A stretch of DNA of 13,240 bases from an uncultured delta proteobacterium (GTDB lineage: Bacteria > Myxococcota_A > Polyangia > Polyangiales > Polyangiaceae). The notes below the pieces were generated by a model. That model did not search any database. It was given only the letters and a program-made list of their open reading frames with translations, and was not told where the DNA came from. The stretch covers positions 1 through 13,240 of the forward strand of contig CAITLX010000059.1 in the NCBI GenBank assembly GCA_903893335.1. The letters run 5' to 3'. Every line of letters begins with the position of its first letter. The stretch's first letter is position 1. Of this stretch, positions 1 through 7,401 are shown one piece after another. The position numbers and the translations under genes are program-made.

Positions 1-96
1 CTTCGTGTCCGACCCGAGCGATCCTTGGGATTCTATGTCCTGGGTGCGGATCGCTACGGGGACTCTCCCATCTCCTCCGTGGCGAACCTGGCTTAG
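1..96 (+). CDS. C-terminal end of a fibronectin type III-like protein (partial)
   Basis: Frame 1 is open from the window edge to a TAG at 94-96, giving 31 residues. The visible tail, with the core YVLGADRYGDSPIS followed by SVANLA, resembles the last two strands of a fibronectin III domain: an alternating hydrophobic strand, then a D-x-YG-x-x-S-P-x-S turn and a closing strand. Such tails commonly end secreted or cell-surface proteins that carry FN3 modules. The gene's start and its other domains lie outside the window, so the function is unknown. The reading rests on this short motif and on the gene ending just before a hairpin; it could be a chance open frame. Confidence 0.42.
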   Translation, partial: LRVRPERSLGFYVLGADRYGDSPISSVANLA

Positions 97-285
97 CTTG
101 GAACCATAACCCCCTTATGGTGTCGTGCTTGGCGGCGCTGCCTGCCTTTGCCCTTCGGCGCGTGCGCCTGCTGGCGGAACGCCCAATCATCCCGCGCGCC
201 CTGCTCGCGGTCATTGCTGGTTACACAATTGCTCGGAATACCGTGCCCTTGTTCCGGCCAGCCCCCTGTCCCCAGGAAGTCGCCT
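97..285. other. Intergenic leader of the SHOCT gene
   Basis: These 189 bp hold the hairpin at 103-121 and otherwise no convincing coding sequence; open frames here are short and unlike proteins. A weak sigma70-like pair can be drawn on the plus strand: TTGCTG at 214-219, a 17-nt spacer, and AATACC at 237-242. It would give a leader of about 35-40 nt that includes the AGGAAG ribosome-binding site at 273-278. The promoter is only a guess. Confidence 0.25.
103..121. terminator. AT-rich hairpin after the FN3-like gene
   Basis: Bases 103-109 (ACCATAA) and 115-121 (TTATGGT) are perfect inverted repeats of 7 bp around a CCCCC loop. They begin 7 nt after the stop codon of the upstream partial gene. 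Position suggests a transcription end, but no T-tract follows, so a protein-binding operator is also possible. The AT-rich stem stands out in a GC-rich genome. Confidence 0.35.
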
Positions 286-669
286 ATGTCCTCACTAGAT
301 GAATTGGCCCAACTGGCGCAGCTTCGTGACCAGGGCGTGATCACCCCGGACGAGTTTGAGACGCAGAAGTCGCGGCTACTCCGTCTGTCGTCTCGAGAGC
401 AACCTGCCGCGCAGGCGGAGGATGCCGACCTTCGACTGCTCGTGCCCATAGGGCGGACGTGGCAGTCGATCGTTGCGGGCTATCTTGGTCTGGTGGCGAT
501 CATTCCGCCTCTATCGCTGGCGGCGGTGGCGATGGGGGCGTGGGCGTTGGCTGACCTGAAGCAGCGCCCAAACTTGACCGGGCGCGGCCGGGCCTGGTTC
601 GGCATCATCGGAGGAACGATTTGCGTGGTTCTGCACTTGGGGTTGCTGATCTGGCGCCTCGCCAGTTGA
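286..669 (+). CDS. SHOCT + DUF4190-like small membrane protein
   Basis: The protein has 127 residues. Residues 4-33 (LDELAQLAQLRDQGVITPDEF and on to KSRLL) form a typical SHOCT helix pair, a short module often found at protein ends and thought to mediate oligomerisation. A charged linker follows at about 34-58. Two hydrophobic segments come next (about 60-85 and 102-124), separated by a loop reading ADLKQRPNLTGRGRAW. This matches the DUF4190 layout of two helices with a K/R-x-x-P-x-x-x-GRG loop. ATG 286 was chosen because AGGAAG lies 7 nt upstream and the SHOCT domain starts there; the frame stays open back to an ATG at 148, but that added stretch is Cys/Pro/Arg-rich and unlike a protein. The role is unknown, probably at the inner membrane. 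GC content is lower than in neighbouring genes. Confidence 0.8.
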   Translation: MSSLDELAQLAQLRDQGVITPDEFETQKSRLLRLSSREQPAAQAEDADLRLLVPIGRTWQSIVAGYLGLVAIIPPLSLAAVAMGAWALADLKQRPNLTGRGRAWFGIIGGTICVVLHLGLLIWRLAS

Positions 670-717
670 GGCAAGATCGAGGCACACGCAGGCTGGCGAG
701 GCTTTCGCCCCCCCCTC

Positions 718-1149
718 TCACCTCCCGCGCGCCTTCACCTCGACGTAGGTCGCCCCCGCGGTCGGGCCCGTCTCGACCGGCAGCCCGAGCTTCGACCAGC
801 CGGGATCGGTCGCGCCGAAGGCGCCCGGGGCGCCGTCGAAGCCGGCGCGCTGGTCGATGACGTCGGTGAAGCCCGCGTCGAGCAGCATCTGCGCGGCGCG
901 CAGCGAGCGCCCGCCGGCCTTGCACCCGACGACGAGCGGCGTGTCCTTCGCGAACACGGCCGTCATCACCGTGAGAAAGTCGTGGTTGGTCACCATCGCG
1001 CCCGCGGTCATGTGGGCGATGGGCACGTTCAGCGCGCCGAGCGGGTGGCCCGCGTCGAACTCCGGCTCGCTCCGGACGTCCACGTACGTGTACCCTGCGT
1101 CGATCAACTCCTTGGCTTCCCCCGGACCCACGCGCTTGACGCTCGACAT
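718..1149 (-). CDS. Single-domain rhodanese-like protein
   Basis: The protein has 143 residues with one rhodanese fold and no signal peptide, so it is probably cytoplasmic. The N-terminal part has the usual V-x-P-x-E-A-x-x-L-I pattern, YVDVRSEPEFDAGHPLGALNVP (residues 22-43), where substrate-side Asp and Arg sit. The active-site loop is CKAGGRS, with catalytic Cys76, followed by the helix SLRAAQMLLDAG and the strand TDVI. This loop is intact, so sulfur transfer through a Cys persulfide is likely; the physiological donor and acceptor cannot be read from the sequence. Start ATG 1149 is supported by GGAGAG about 8 nt upstream on the minus strand. It diverges from the RNase J gene, leaving 108 bp between starts, and converges on the SHOCT gene. 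Longer upstream frames are antisense to RNase J and were discarded. Confidence 0.9.
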   Translation of the reverse strand: MSSVKRVGPGEAKELIDAGYTYVDVRSEPEFDAGHPLGALNVPIAHMTAGAMVTNHDFLTVMTAVFAKDTPLVVGCKAGGRSLRAAQMLLDAGFTDVIDQRAGFDGAPGAFGATDPGWSKLGLPVETGPTAGATYVEVKARGR

Positions 1150-1257
1150 GATGACGCCTCTCCACGACGGGGCGCGAAGCGCGCCCGCGTTCGACCAGAC
1201 GCTAGCGGGCGCCCCGGGCTCGAGCAATGGGCCGCGCGCCCCGCGCCAGGGGTCGGC
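1150..1257. promoter_or_regulatory. Divergent promoter region, rhodanese / RNase J
   Basis: This 108-bp spacer separates two divergent starts, so it should hold promoters for both. Visible sites are the minus-strand GGAGAG for the rhodanese and AGGGG at 1248-1252 for RNase J, 5 nt before its ATG. No clear -35/-10 pair was found in the GC-rich sequence. Confidence 0.4.
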
Positions 1258-2901
1258 ATGAGCCTGCGCCTGGTGCCGCTCGGCGGCCTCGGCGAGATCG
1301 GCATGAACTGCCTCGCCCTCGAGCAGGAGGGGGGCATCCTCGTCGTCGACTGCGGCATCTCGTTCCCGCACGACGATCTGGGCGCCGACACGCAGCACGC
1401 GCGCTTCGACTGGCTGCTCGAGCGCCGCCGCGACGTCGTCGGCGTGGTGCTCACCCACGGCCACGAGGACCACGTCGGCGCGCTGCCCTACCTCCTCGCT
1501 GAGCTACCCGTCCCCGTCTACGGGCCGCCGCACGCGCTCGCCGTCGCGCGCCACCGCCTCGCCGAGGCCGGGCTCGACATGGGGCGCCTGCGCCTCGTGC
1601 CGACCACGCCGCGCACGCGCTTCACCGTCGGGCCGTTCGGCGTCGAGCCCATCCGCGTCACGCACTCCATCGCCGACGCCACCGCGCTCGCCATCGACAC
1701 CGCCGCCGGGCTCGTCGTGCACACGGGCGACTTCAAGCTCGACCCGCGCCCCCCCGACGGCCAGCTCACCGACGAGGCGCGCCTGCGCGAGCTCGGCGAC
1801 CGCGGCGTGCGCCTGCTGATGTCGGACAGCACCAACATCGACGCGCGCGGCGAGCCGGGCAGCGAGTCCGACGTCGCCGAGGCGCTCGAGCCCATCCTCC
1901 GCAAGGCCCGGGGGCGCGTCGTCGTCGGCCTCTTCGCCTCCAACGTCCAGCGCCTGCGCGTGCTCGGCGACATCGCGCGCCGCACCCGCCGCAAGATCGC
2001 GCTCATGGGGCGCAGCATGCAGTCGCACGTCGAGTGGGCGCGCGACCTCGAGCGGCTCGACTGGCCGAGCGACCTGCTGGTGCCCGTCCACGAGGCGCGC
2101 GACTTGCCGCCCGATCAGCTGCTCGTCCTCGCCGGCGGCACCCAGGCCGAGCCCAACTCCGCGCTCGCGCGCATGGCGCAGGGCTCGCACCCGCAGCTCC
2201 TGCTCGAGCCGGGCGACACCGTCGTGCTCTCCAGCCGCGTCATCCCCGGCAACGACGTGCCCGTCTACGCCATGATGGGCGACCTCATCCGGCGCGGCAT
2301 CGAGCTGCGCACCTGGATCAGCGATCCGGGCGTGCACGTCAGCGGCCACGCGCACCGGAGCGAGCAGCGGCGCATGATCGAGTGGACGCGCCCGCGCGCG
2401 TTCCTCCCCGTGCACGGCACGCTCCACCACCTGATGCGCCACGCCGAGCTCGCGCGCGAGGTCGGCGTGCGCGAGGTGCTCGCCGTCGAGAACGGCCAGA
2501 CGGTCGTCGTCGACGACCGGGGCCTGACCGCGGGCGAGCGGGTCGCGGTCGGCCGCGTCGCGACCTGGGGCGGGCGCACCGTGCCCGAGGCCGCGCTGCG
2601 CGAGCGCCAGTCGATCGCGCGCGCGGGCGTCGTGCACGTCACGCTCGTGGTCGACAAGAAGGGGGCGCTCGTGGCGCCGCCGGCCATCGCCGCGCGCGGG
2701 CTCTTCGACGCCGAGGGGGCCGACGAGGCGCTGCGCAAGGTCGCCCTCGAGGTGCAGCAGAGCGTCGACCGGGGGCGCGCGCCGCGCGAGCGCGTCTGGG
2801 ACGCCACCCTCGAGGACGCCGCGCGGCTCGCCGCGCGCCGCGCCGTCGAGCGCTTCACGGGCAAGAAGCCCGTCGCGGTCGTCACGGTCGTGCGCCTCTG
2901 A
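1258..2901 (+). CDS. rnj: RNase J-type ribonuclease (metallo-beta-lactamase / beta-CASP)
   Basis: The protein has 547 residues, the usual length for RNase J, an mRNA decay and rRNA-processing enzyme with endo- and 5'-3' exonuclease activity that acts in the cytoplasm. It opens with VPLGGLGEIGMN, the family N-terminus. The zinc-binding motif HGHEDH is at 67-72; further metal or catalytic positions are H136 (VTHS), D158 (HTGDFK), H364 (VSGHAH) and H386 (LPVHGT). The beta-CASP part lies around 210-360 with FASNVQR (226-232) and GGTQAEPNSAL (293-303), and a C-terminal alpha/beta domain follows from about 440. All key residues are present, so it should be active. The start at 1258 has AGGGG 5 nt upstream and gives the family's normal N-terminus; the frame stays open farther upstream, but over the rhodanese gene. 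A hairpin follows its stop codon. Confidence 0.95.
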   Translation: MSLRLVPLGGLGEIGMNCLALEQEGGILVVDCGISFPHDDLGADTQHARFDWLLERRRDVVGVVLTHGHEDHVGALPYLLAELPVPVYGPPHALAVARHRLAEAGLDMGRLRLVPTTPRTRFTVGPFGVEPIRVTHSIADATALAIDTAAGLVVHTGDFKLDPRPPDGQLTDEARLRELGDRGVRLLMSDSTNIDARGEPGSESDVAEALEPILRKARGRVVVGLFASNVQRLRVLGDIARRTRRKIALMGRSMQSHVEWARDLERLDWPSDLLVPVHEARDLPPDQLLVLAGGTQAEPNSALARMAQGSHPQLLLEPGDTVVLSSRVIPGNDVPVYAMMGDLIRRGIELRTWISDPGVHVSGHAHRSEQRRMIEWTRPRAFLPVHGTLHHLMRHAELAREVGVREVLAVENGQTVVVDDRGLTAGERVAVGRVATWGGRTVPEAALRERQSIARAGVVHVTLVVDKKGALVAPPAIAARGLFDAEGADEALRKVALEVQQSVDRGRAPRERVWDATLEDAARLAARRAVERFTGKKPVAVVTVVRL

Positions 2902-2921
2902 CGCGCGGCTTTCGCCGCGCG
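2902..2921. terminator. Perfect 8-bp hairpin after the RNase J stop
   Basis: Bases 2902-2909 (CGCGCGGC) and 2914-2921 (GCCGCGCG) pair perfectly around a TTTC loop, starting with the first base after the TGA. The stem is very stable, but no T-tract follows, so this may be a weak terminator, an RNA-end stabiliser, or a Rho-aided site between RNase J and the permease. Confidence 0.45.
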
Positions 2922-2947
2922 GCGCGGCGCGCTACACCCCGCGCGTC

Positions 2948-3829
2948 GTGCAAGCCACCCAAGCCCCGCGATCGCCGCGCGTCGCGGTGCACCTGGCGCT
3001 GCTCGCCGTGCAGGTCGCGTTCTCCACCTTGCCGGTCGAGGGCAAGCTCGCGATGGGCCCGGCCCACGGCGTCGCCCCCGCGGCGCTCGCGATGGCGCGC
3101 ATCGCCGGCGCGGCGCTCGTGTTCGGCGCCATGGCGCCGTTTCTGCCGGGCGAGCGGGTGCGGCGCCTGCGCGACGTGCTCACGCTCGGCGCGCTCGCGC
3201 TGCTCGGCATCGTGCTCAACCAGGCGCTCTTCCTCGAGGGGCTGAAGAAGACCTCGCCGCTCGCCGCCACGGTGCTCGTCGGCGCCATCCCCGTGTTCAC
3301 CGCCGCCATCTCCGTGCTGCTCGGGCGCGAGCGGCTCACCGCGCGGCTCGCCGGCGGCCTCGGGCTCGCCGTGCTCGGCATGCTCACGCTCTCGCGCTTC
3401 CACCTGCCGACGCTCGGCGACCGCCTCGTCATCCTCAACGCGCTCTCCTACGCGCTCTACCTCGCGCTCGCGCAGCCGACCTTGCGCCGCTTCGGCACGC
3501 TGCGCGTCATGGCGTGGGTGTTCGGGCTCGCCGCGCTGATGTTCGCCCCCTACGCGGGCGCCGATCTCGTGCGCGGCGCGGCCCTCTGGTCGCCGACGGC
3601 GATGGCGCTCGTGCTCTTCCTCGTGCTCGTGCCGACGATCTTCGCCTACGCCGCCAACGCGTGGGCGCTCGCGCGCGCGACGCCCACCGAGGTCACGGCG
3701 TACATCTTCCTGCAGCCGCTCGTCGTCGCGGTGCTCTCGTTCGTGCAGCTTGGCCAGCCCGTCGAGCCGCGCCTGCTCGGCGCCGGCGTCATCATCCTCG
3801 CGGGCGTCGCGATCGTCGCGCGCCGTTGA
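2948..3829 (+). CDS. EamA/DMT-superfamily transporter
   Basis: The protein has 293 residues, almost all hydrophobic, and the size expected of ten-helix drug/metabolite transporters made of two EamA repeats. Repeat one covers about 13-150 and includes the family hallmark NQALFLEGLKKTSPLAATVL, then a P-x-FTA segment and a GRERLT loop at about 126-131. Repeat two covers about 155-293, with P-T-x-x-A-Y and a matching TPTEVTAYIFLQPL stretch near the end. It should sit in the inner membrane and export or take up small metabolites; the substrate cannot be inferred. The start is GTG 2948, giving a short polar N-terminus before helix one. There is no Shine-Dalgarno sequence, but TACACC lies 9 nt upstream, which may be a -10 box of a nearly leaderless transcript. 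It lies 46 bp after RNase J. Confidence 0.9.
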   Translation: MQATQAPRSPRVAVHLALLAVQVAFSTLPVEGKLAMGPAHGVAPAALAMARIAGAALVFGAMAPFLPGERVRRLRDVLTLGALALLGIVLNQALFLEGLKKTSPLAATVLVGAIPVFTAAISVLLGRERLTARLAGGLGLAVLGMLTLSRFHLPTLGDRLVILNALSYALYLALAQPTLRRFGTLRVMAWVFGLAALMFAPYAGADLVRGAALWSPTAMALVLFLVLVPTIFAYAANAWALARATPTEVTAYIFLQPLVVAVLSFVQLGQPVEPRLLGAGVIILAGVAIVARR

Positions 3830-3835
3830 GAAGGG

Positions 3836-3893
3836 CGATCCGCTTCAGCGGATGACGATCGACCGACGATCCGCCTCAGCGGATGACGATCGA
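3836..3893. repeat. Tandem 27-bp repeat with hairpins at convergent gene ends
   Basis: Copies at 3836-3862 and 3867-3893 are identical except for one base (T at 3844, C at 3875), with a 31-bp period. Each contains ATCCGC-N4-GCGGAT, a 6-bp hairpin. The right copy is the 3' end and stop codon of the lipoprotein gene on the minus strand; the left copy repeats its last codons and stop outside the gene. The two hairpins lie between the convergent permease and lipoprotein genes and could act as a two-way terminator, though neither has a T-tract. Confidence 0.7.
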
Positions 3894-4358
3894 GTCGAAC
3901 TGCACGTCGCGCTTGCCGTCGGGGGCGCGCACGACGACGACCCGCTCGCCGAACAGCCCGACGTCGCCGGTGCTGCGCTCCTCCTCGTCGAGCTTCCAGC
4001 CGTCGCGCACGTTGCGCCAGTGCTGCGTCACCTGCGTCGTGCGCATCTCGCTCTCGGCGACGCGCTGCCACGACACCGCGAGGTAGACGACCGCGTGGCC
4101 GTTCTCGCGCATCGCCATGCCGAGCATCTCGGTGTCGATGATGCGCACGTCGCCGCCCCAGGCGAGGTGGCGCTTGGCGAAGTCGTCCTTCGATTTGCGC
4201 GCCACGTGCTCGAGCGCGATGTCCATGCGGCCGAAGCGCGCGGCGGTGTTCAGCTCCTGCGCGGCGGACTGGATCTTGTCGGTCGGCGTCAGGTTCCCCA
4301 TGCACCCGGCGAGCACGATCGGGGCGACGAGCCGCAGGGCGAGGGGAGCGAGGCGCAT
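3876..4358 (-). CDS. Small lipoprotein, uncharacterised
   Basis: The protein has 160 residues. It begins with a lipoprotein signal peptide: positive charge, a hydrophobic stretch, then the lipobox LAGC with Cys19. The residue after Cys is Met, which in enteric bacteria would not retain it in the inner membrane. The mature part is a single compact domain with a helical start (KIQSAAQELNTAARFGRMD), a middle region ending in the aromatic segment TQHWRNVRDGWKLDEEE (112-128), and a final strand pair (VVVVRAPDG, VQFDSIVIR). The pattern recalls NTF2/SnoaL-like cone folds, but this is a guess. It lies 55 bp downstream of the large outer-membrane protein gene in the same direction and could be its partner. 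A promoter-like element shared with ftsE precedes it, and there is no Shine-Dalgarno sequence. Function unknown. Confidence 0.8.
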   Translation of the reverse strand: MRLAPLALRLVAPIVLAGCMGNLTPTDKIQSAAQELNTAARFGRMDIALEHVARKSKDDFAKRHLAWGGDVRIIDTEMLGMAMRENGHAVVYLAVSWQRVAESEMRTTQVTQHWRNVRDGWKLDEEERSTGDVGLFGERVVVVRAPDGKRDVQFDSIVIR

Positions 4359-4366
4359 GGTCAGAG

Positions 4367-4402
4367 GGCCTACGTCGGCGCCGGGCGGGCGGCCAAGTTT
4401 TC
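4367..4402 (-). promoter_or_regulatory. Promoter-like element before the lipoprotein gene
   Basis: On the minus strand GAAAACTTGG (4402-4393) is followed by CC. This gives a TTGGCC -35-like hexamer, an 18-nt spacer, and TAGGCC (4372-4367), ending 8 nt before the ATG. The same ten bases, the same spacer length and a TAG-starting box precede ftsE. A start of transcription about 7 nt after the box would make the mRNA almost leaderless. The -10 match to sigma70 is poor. Confidence 0.4.
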
Positions 4403-4413
4403 TGCGAGCGCGC

Positions 4414-7401
4414 TCAGAACGGCACGGCGAAGACGGCGTAGGCCTTGCCGCCGGGGTACGCGGCGGCGTCGCCGAGCCCCGTCGCGTAGCCGAGCCGCAG
4501 GATCGTCGTGACGAAGTAGCCGACGGTCGACTCGAGCCAGATCTCGCCCCCGACGCCGAGGTGAAGCTGGCCCCTCCAGTCGCCGTGCGTGTCGAGCGTG
4601 TCGAACGCGCCGCCGTAGTCGGCGAACGCGGCGCCGGTGATGCGGTTGACGAACACCGGCAGCGTCGAGGGGCCGCGGTCGATCTCGGCGATGGGGAAGC
4701 GGTACTCGACGTTGGCCAGGTGGTACTGCGCCCCGATGAACGCGACCGGCGGGTAGCCGCGCAGCACGAACGCGCTCTGGTAGATGCGGTTGGCGTCGCG
4801 GATGGTGTCGACGTCGATCTTCACCGCGTCGATGAAGCCCCCCGTGTAAAACAGCCCCTGGCGCGGGTAGTCCCCCGTGGACACCGCCGACGAGACGTGC
4901 GCGGCGAGCGTGTGGTGGCGCAGCCAGGGCATCGGCAGGTACGCCCCCGCCGCGTACGAGAAGACGGCGAGGCGGTAGTCGCTCGCGAGCGCGCGGTCGG
5001 CCACGTCGGTGCTCGCGGCGAGCCAGAAGCCGCGCTCGCTGCCGACCCCGTGCAGCGAGCGCTCGGTGTTGGCGTAGCTCCAGCCGAGGTGCAGCGAGCC
5101 GAGGTAGCCGTACGACGGCACGACCGTGACCGGCGCGAACGGGTCGGCCCGCGTCGAGAGCGGGAGATCGGCGCGCATGCGCGACACGGTGTAGCCGAGC
5201 GCGAAGCCGGTGGCGTCGAGCTCGCGCGGCACGCTGTAGGCGAGCGTGCTCGAGACGCCGACGTTCTCCTCGAGGAGCTGCGGCTCGAAGCCGCCGTAGC
5301 GGAAGCCGGTGCGCGGCGCGACGGCGCGGAACGCCGACATGCGGAGATCGAACGGCAGCCGCCCGTACGTGTACCCCACGCTGCCTTGCAGCCCGCCGGC
5401 GTCGGTCTCGACGAGCATGTTCGCGCTGAGCGAGTGGCGGCCGATCGCGTCGGACGCCGTCGTCGTGACGCTCAGCGCGTCGCCGAACGAGCCGGGGCCG
5501 TACGCCAGCGCCCACGCGCGCGGGCGCAGCGAGGGGAGCGCCGTGTACGCGTGGCGCTCGAGCGGGACGTCGCGCGTCGAGGGAGGGTCGGGGCGCGGGT
5601 CGTCGTACGGGGGCGGCTCGAGCCACGTCGCGCGATCGACCGGCAGCGCGTAGAGGTCGAAGCCCGCCGCGCCGTAGCCGACGTAGGCGAGCGTCGCGCC
5701 GTCGGGGGAGGGCTCGGGCTCGAACGCGCCGGTGCGCACGTTGGTCACCTGCCAGAGGTGGCGAAGGTCGAGGTCGTAGGCGAAGAGGTTGGGCACGTGC
5801 CCCGCGCGGTCCGACGAGAAGTAGACGGTGCGCCCGTCGGGCGAGAACGACGGCTCGACGTCCATCGCGCGGTCGTGGGTCAGCTCGGTCACCTCGCCGG
5901 TCGCGAGGTCGACGAGGCGGATGTCGCGGTAGCCGCCGGCCGTCCACGTCGAGTAGACGACGCGCGCGCCGTCGGGCGAGAAGCGCGGCGTGAACGCCTG
6001 GTCGTAGCGTGCGCTCGGCACCAGCGCGTGCGCGCCGCGCACGGCGCCGTCGGCGTCGAGCGAGGCGATGACGAGCGTCGTCGTGCCGCGGCGGTTCTCG
6101 ATCCAGACGATGCGGCGGCCGTCGGGGCTCACGTCGGGCGACTGCGCGCGCGCGCCGGTCGTGAGGCGGCCGCGCTCGGGCTCGAAGCCGCTCGGCGCGC
6201 CGGTGCGCTCGGGCACGCGGAACAGATCGTGGAAGGGGTAGACGCGCCGCGTGACGGCGACCGAGTCGAAGACGAGCCCCCCCGCTCCGTCGCGCGTCGG
6301 CGTGGCGTCGCCGACCGAGCGCGCGACGAGCGTGGCGCCGCGCGCGCTCGCGTGCGCGCGGTCGTCGAGCGGCAGGCGGTAGATGCCCGGCCGGCCGTGC
6401 GCGTCGTCGCGGAAGTAGAGCAGCGACTCGGGCTCGCTGCCCGCGCGCGGCACCCACCGCGGGTGCGCGGCGAGCTGACCTCCGTGCGTGAGCCGCGACC
6501 CCTCGCGCACGCCGCGCGCCTCGACCGCCTGCACCTGGCGCGCGAAGCGCTCGCCGAGCGTCGTCGTCCACCCCTCGTACAGCTCCTCGTAGGTGCGGCC
6601 GGTCGCGCGCCGCACCGAGCGGTTGATGGCGAACGGCGCGAGGCGCGCGCCGTAGTCGCGCACCACCTGGCGCATCGTCTCCTCGCCGTAGGTGTCGACG
6701 ATGAACGACAGGAAGCTCGAGCCGTAGAGGTACCAGAGGTTGCCCTGCGGCCAGCGCCGCGGCTGGTGCGACATCTGGTCGAGCCCCGCGAGGTTGCCCG
6801 CGAGCACGTCGGCGCGCAGGTACATCTCGAAGATCGAAGAGCGCAGCCGGCCGCCGCCCGTCTGGCGCGTCTCCTCGAGCACCGCGAGCCCCTCGAGCAC
6901 CCAGCGCGGCTGCGCCTGGTTGGGCACGAGCGTCTTGCCGAACAGGCGGTTGACGATCGCGGGCACGCCCCCGATCGCGTCGGTGTGGAGGATGTGCGTG
7001 TACTCGTGCGTGACGAGCGAGAGGATCCAGTCGTCGTAGTCGCCGAGCGGCGACAGGTCGTCGGGCGCCGTGACGTAGAGGCGCACGAGGTCGTAGGGGA
7101 TCGCGGTGGCCGAGCCGTTGGCCGAGTCGCTGTCGTCGGTGAGGACGACCTCGGTCACCTCGGTGGGCGTCGTGCCGAGCACCGGCGCGAGCCGGCGGTG
7201 CACCCCCTCGGCCACGCGCGCGACCTTCTCGGCGATGGGCTCGAGCCCGCGCGGATGGTGCACGCGGAAGTGGGGCGTCTCGATCGTACGCCAGTCGATG
7301 TAGGGATCGCCCGCGGCGCTCGCCGTCGACGCGGCCAGCGCCACGCACGCGACGGACGCGAGGGCGACGAGAGAGGCGCGCGCGCGCGGGCGCCCGGTCA
7401 C
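4414..7401 (-). CDS. Outer-membrane fusion: metalloprotease + TolB-like propeller + Omp85-type barrel
   Basis: The protein has 995 residues. A Sec signal peptide covers 1-29, cleaved near ASAA-GD. Residues about 35-290 are a gluzincin (peptidase-MA-like) domain: HEYTH at 132-136 gives the two zinc His and catalytic Glu133, and E170 in WVLEGLA is the third ligand, so the zinc site is complete. Residues about 305-590 hold PD40/TolB-type propeller blades, with SPDG motifs near 425, 475, 520 and 565. A proline-rich linker (596-612) leads to a C-terminal barrel (about 640-995). This has the Omp85 loop-6 motif LRGYP (880-884), NVEYRFPI (897-904), FADYGG (926-931) and a terminal Phe typical of barrel insertion signals. 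No POTRA domains are seen. The start is GTG 7401, whose GTGA overlaps the PilZ stop by 4 nt, implying translational coupling. A surface or periplasmic protease anchored by its own barrel is inferred; the substrate is unknown. Confidence 0.88.
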   Translation of the reverse strand: MTGRPRARASLVALASVACVALAASTASAAGDPYIDWRTIETPHFRVHHPRGLEPIAEKVARVAEGVHRRLAPVLGTTPTEVTEVVLTDDSDSANGSATAIPYDLVRLYVTAPDDLSPLGDYDDWILSLVTHEYTHILHTDAIGGVPAIVNRLFGKTLVPNQAQPRWVLEGLAVLEETRQTGGGRLRSSIFEMYLRADVLAGNLAGLDQMSHQPRRWPQGNLWYLYGSSFLSFIVDTYGEETMRQVVRDYGARLAPFAINRSVRRATGRTYEELYEGWTTTLGERFARQVQAVEARGVREGSRLTHGGQLAAHPRWVPRAGSEPESLLYFRDDAHGRPGIYRLPLDDRAHASARGATLVARSVGDATPTRDGAGGLVFDSVAVTRRVYPFHDLFRVPERTGAPSGFEPERGRLTTGARAQSPDVSPDGRRIVWIENRRGTTTLVIASLDADGAVRGAHALVPSARYDQAFTPRFSPDGARVVYSTWTAGGYRDIRLVDLATGEVTELTHDRAMDVEPSFSPDGRTVYFSSDRAGHVPNLFAYDLDLRHLWQVTNVRTGAFEPEPSPDGATLAYVGYGAAGFDLYALPVDRATWLEPPPYDDPRPDPPSTRDVPLERHAYTALPSLRPRAWALAYGPGSFGDALSVTTTASDAIGRHSLSANMLVETDAGGLQGSVGYTYGRLPFDLRMSAFRAVAPRTGFRYGGFEPQLLEENVGVSSTLAYSVPRELDATGFALGYTVSRMRADLPLSTRADPFAPVTVVPSYGYLGSLHLGWSYANTERSLHGVGSERGFWLAASTDVADRALASDYRLAVFSYAAGAYLPMPWLRHHTLAAHVSSAVSTGDYPRQGLFYTGGFIDAVKIDVDTIRDANRIYQSAFVLRGYPPVAFIGAQYHLANVEYRFPIAEIDRGPSTLPVFVNRITGAAFADYGGAFDTLDTHGDWRGQLHLGVGGEIWLESTVGYFVTTILRLGYATGLGDAAAYPGGKAYAVFAVPF

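Noticed and set aside
148..285. Extended N-terminus of the SHOCT protein
   Set aside because: The added 46 residues are Cys/Pro/Arg-rich with no domain, and AGGAAG points to ATG 286.
93..449. Minus-strand open frame over the SHOCT gene leader
   Set aside because: It is Ser/Arg-rich with no recognisable fold and no ribosome site; it overlaps a well-supported gene.
656..672. Inverted repeat GCCTC-N7-GAGGC at the end of the SHOCT gene
   Set aside because: The stem is only 5 bp, overlaps the stop codon and lacks a T-tract, so chance is likely.
982..1257. Upstream extension of the RNase J frame
   Set aside because: It lies antisense to the rhodanese gene, and RNase J begins normally at 1258 behind a ribosome-binding site.
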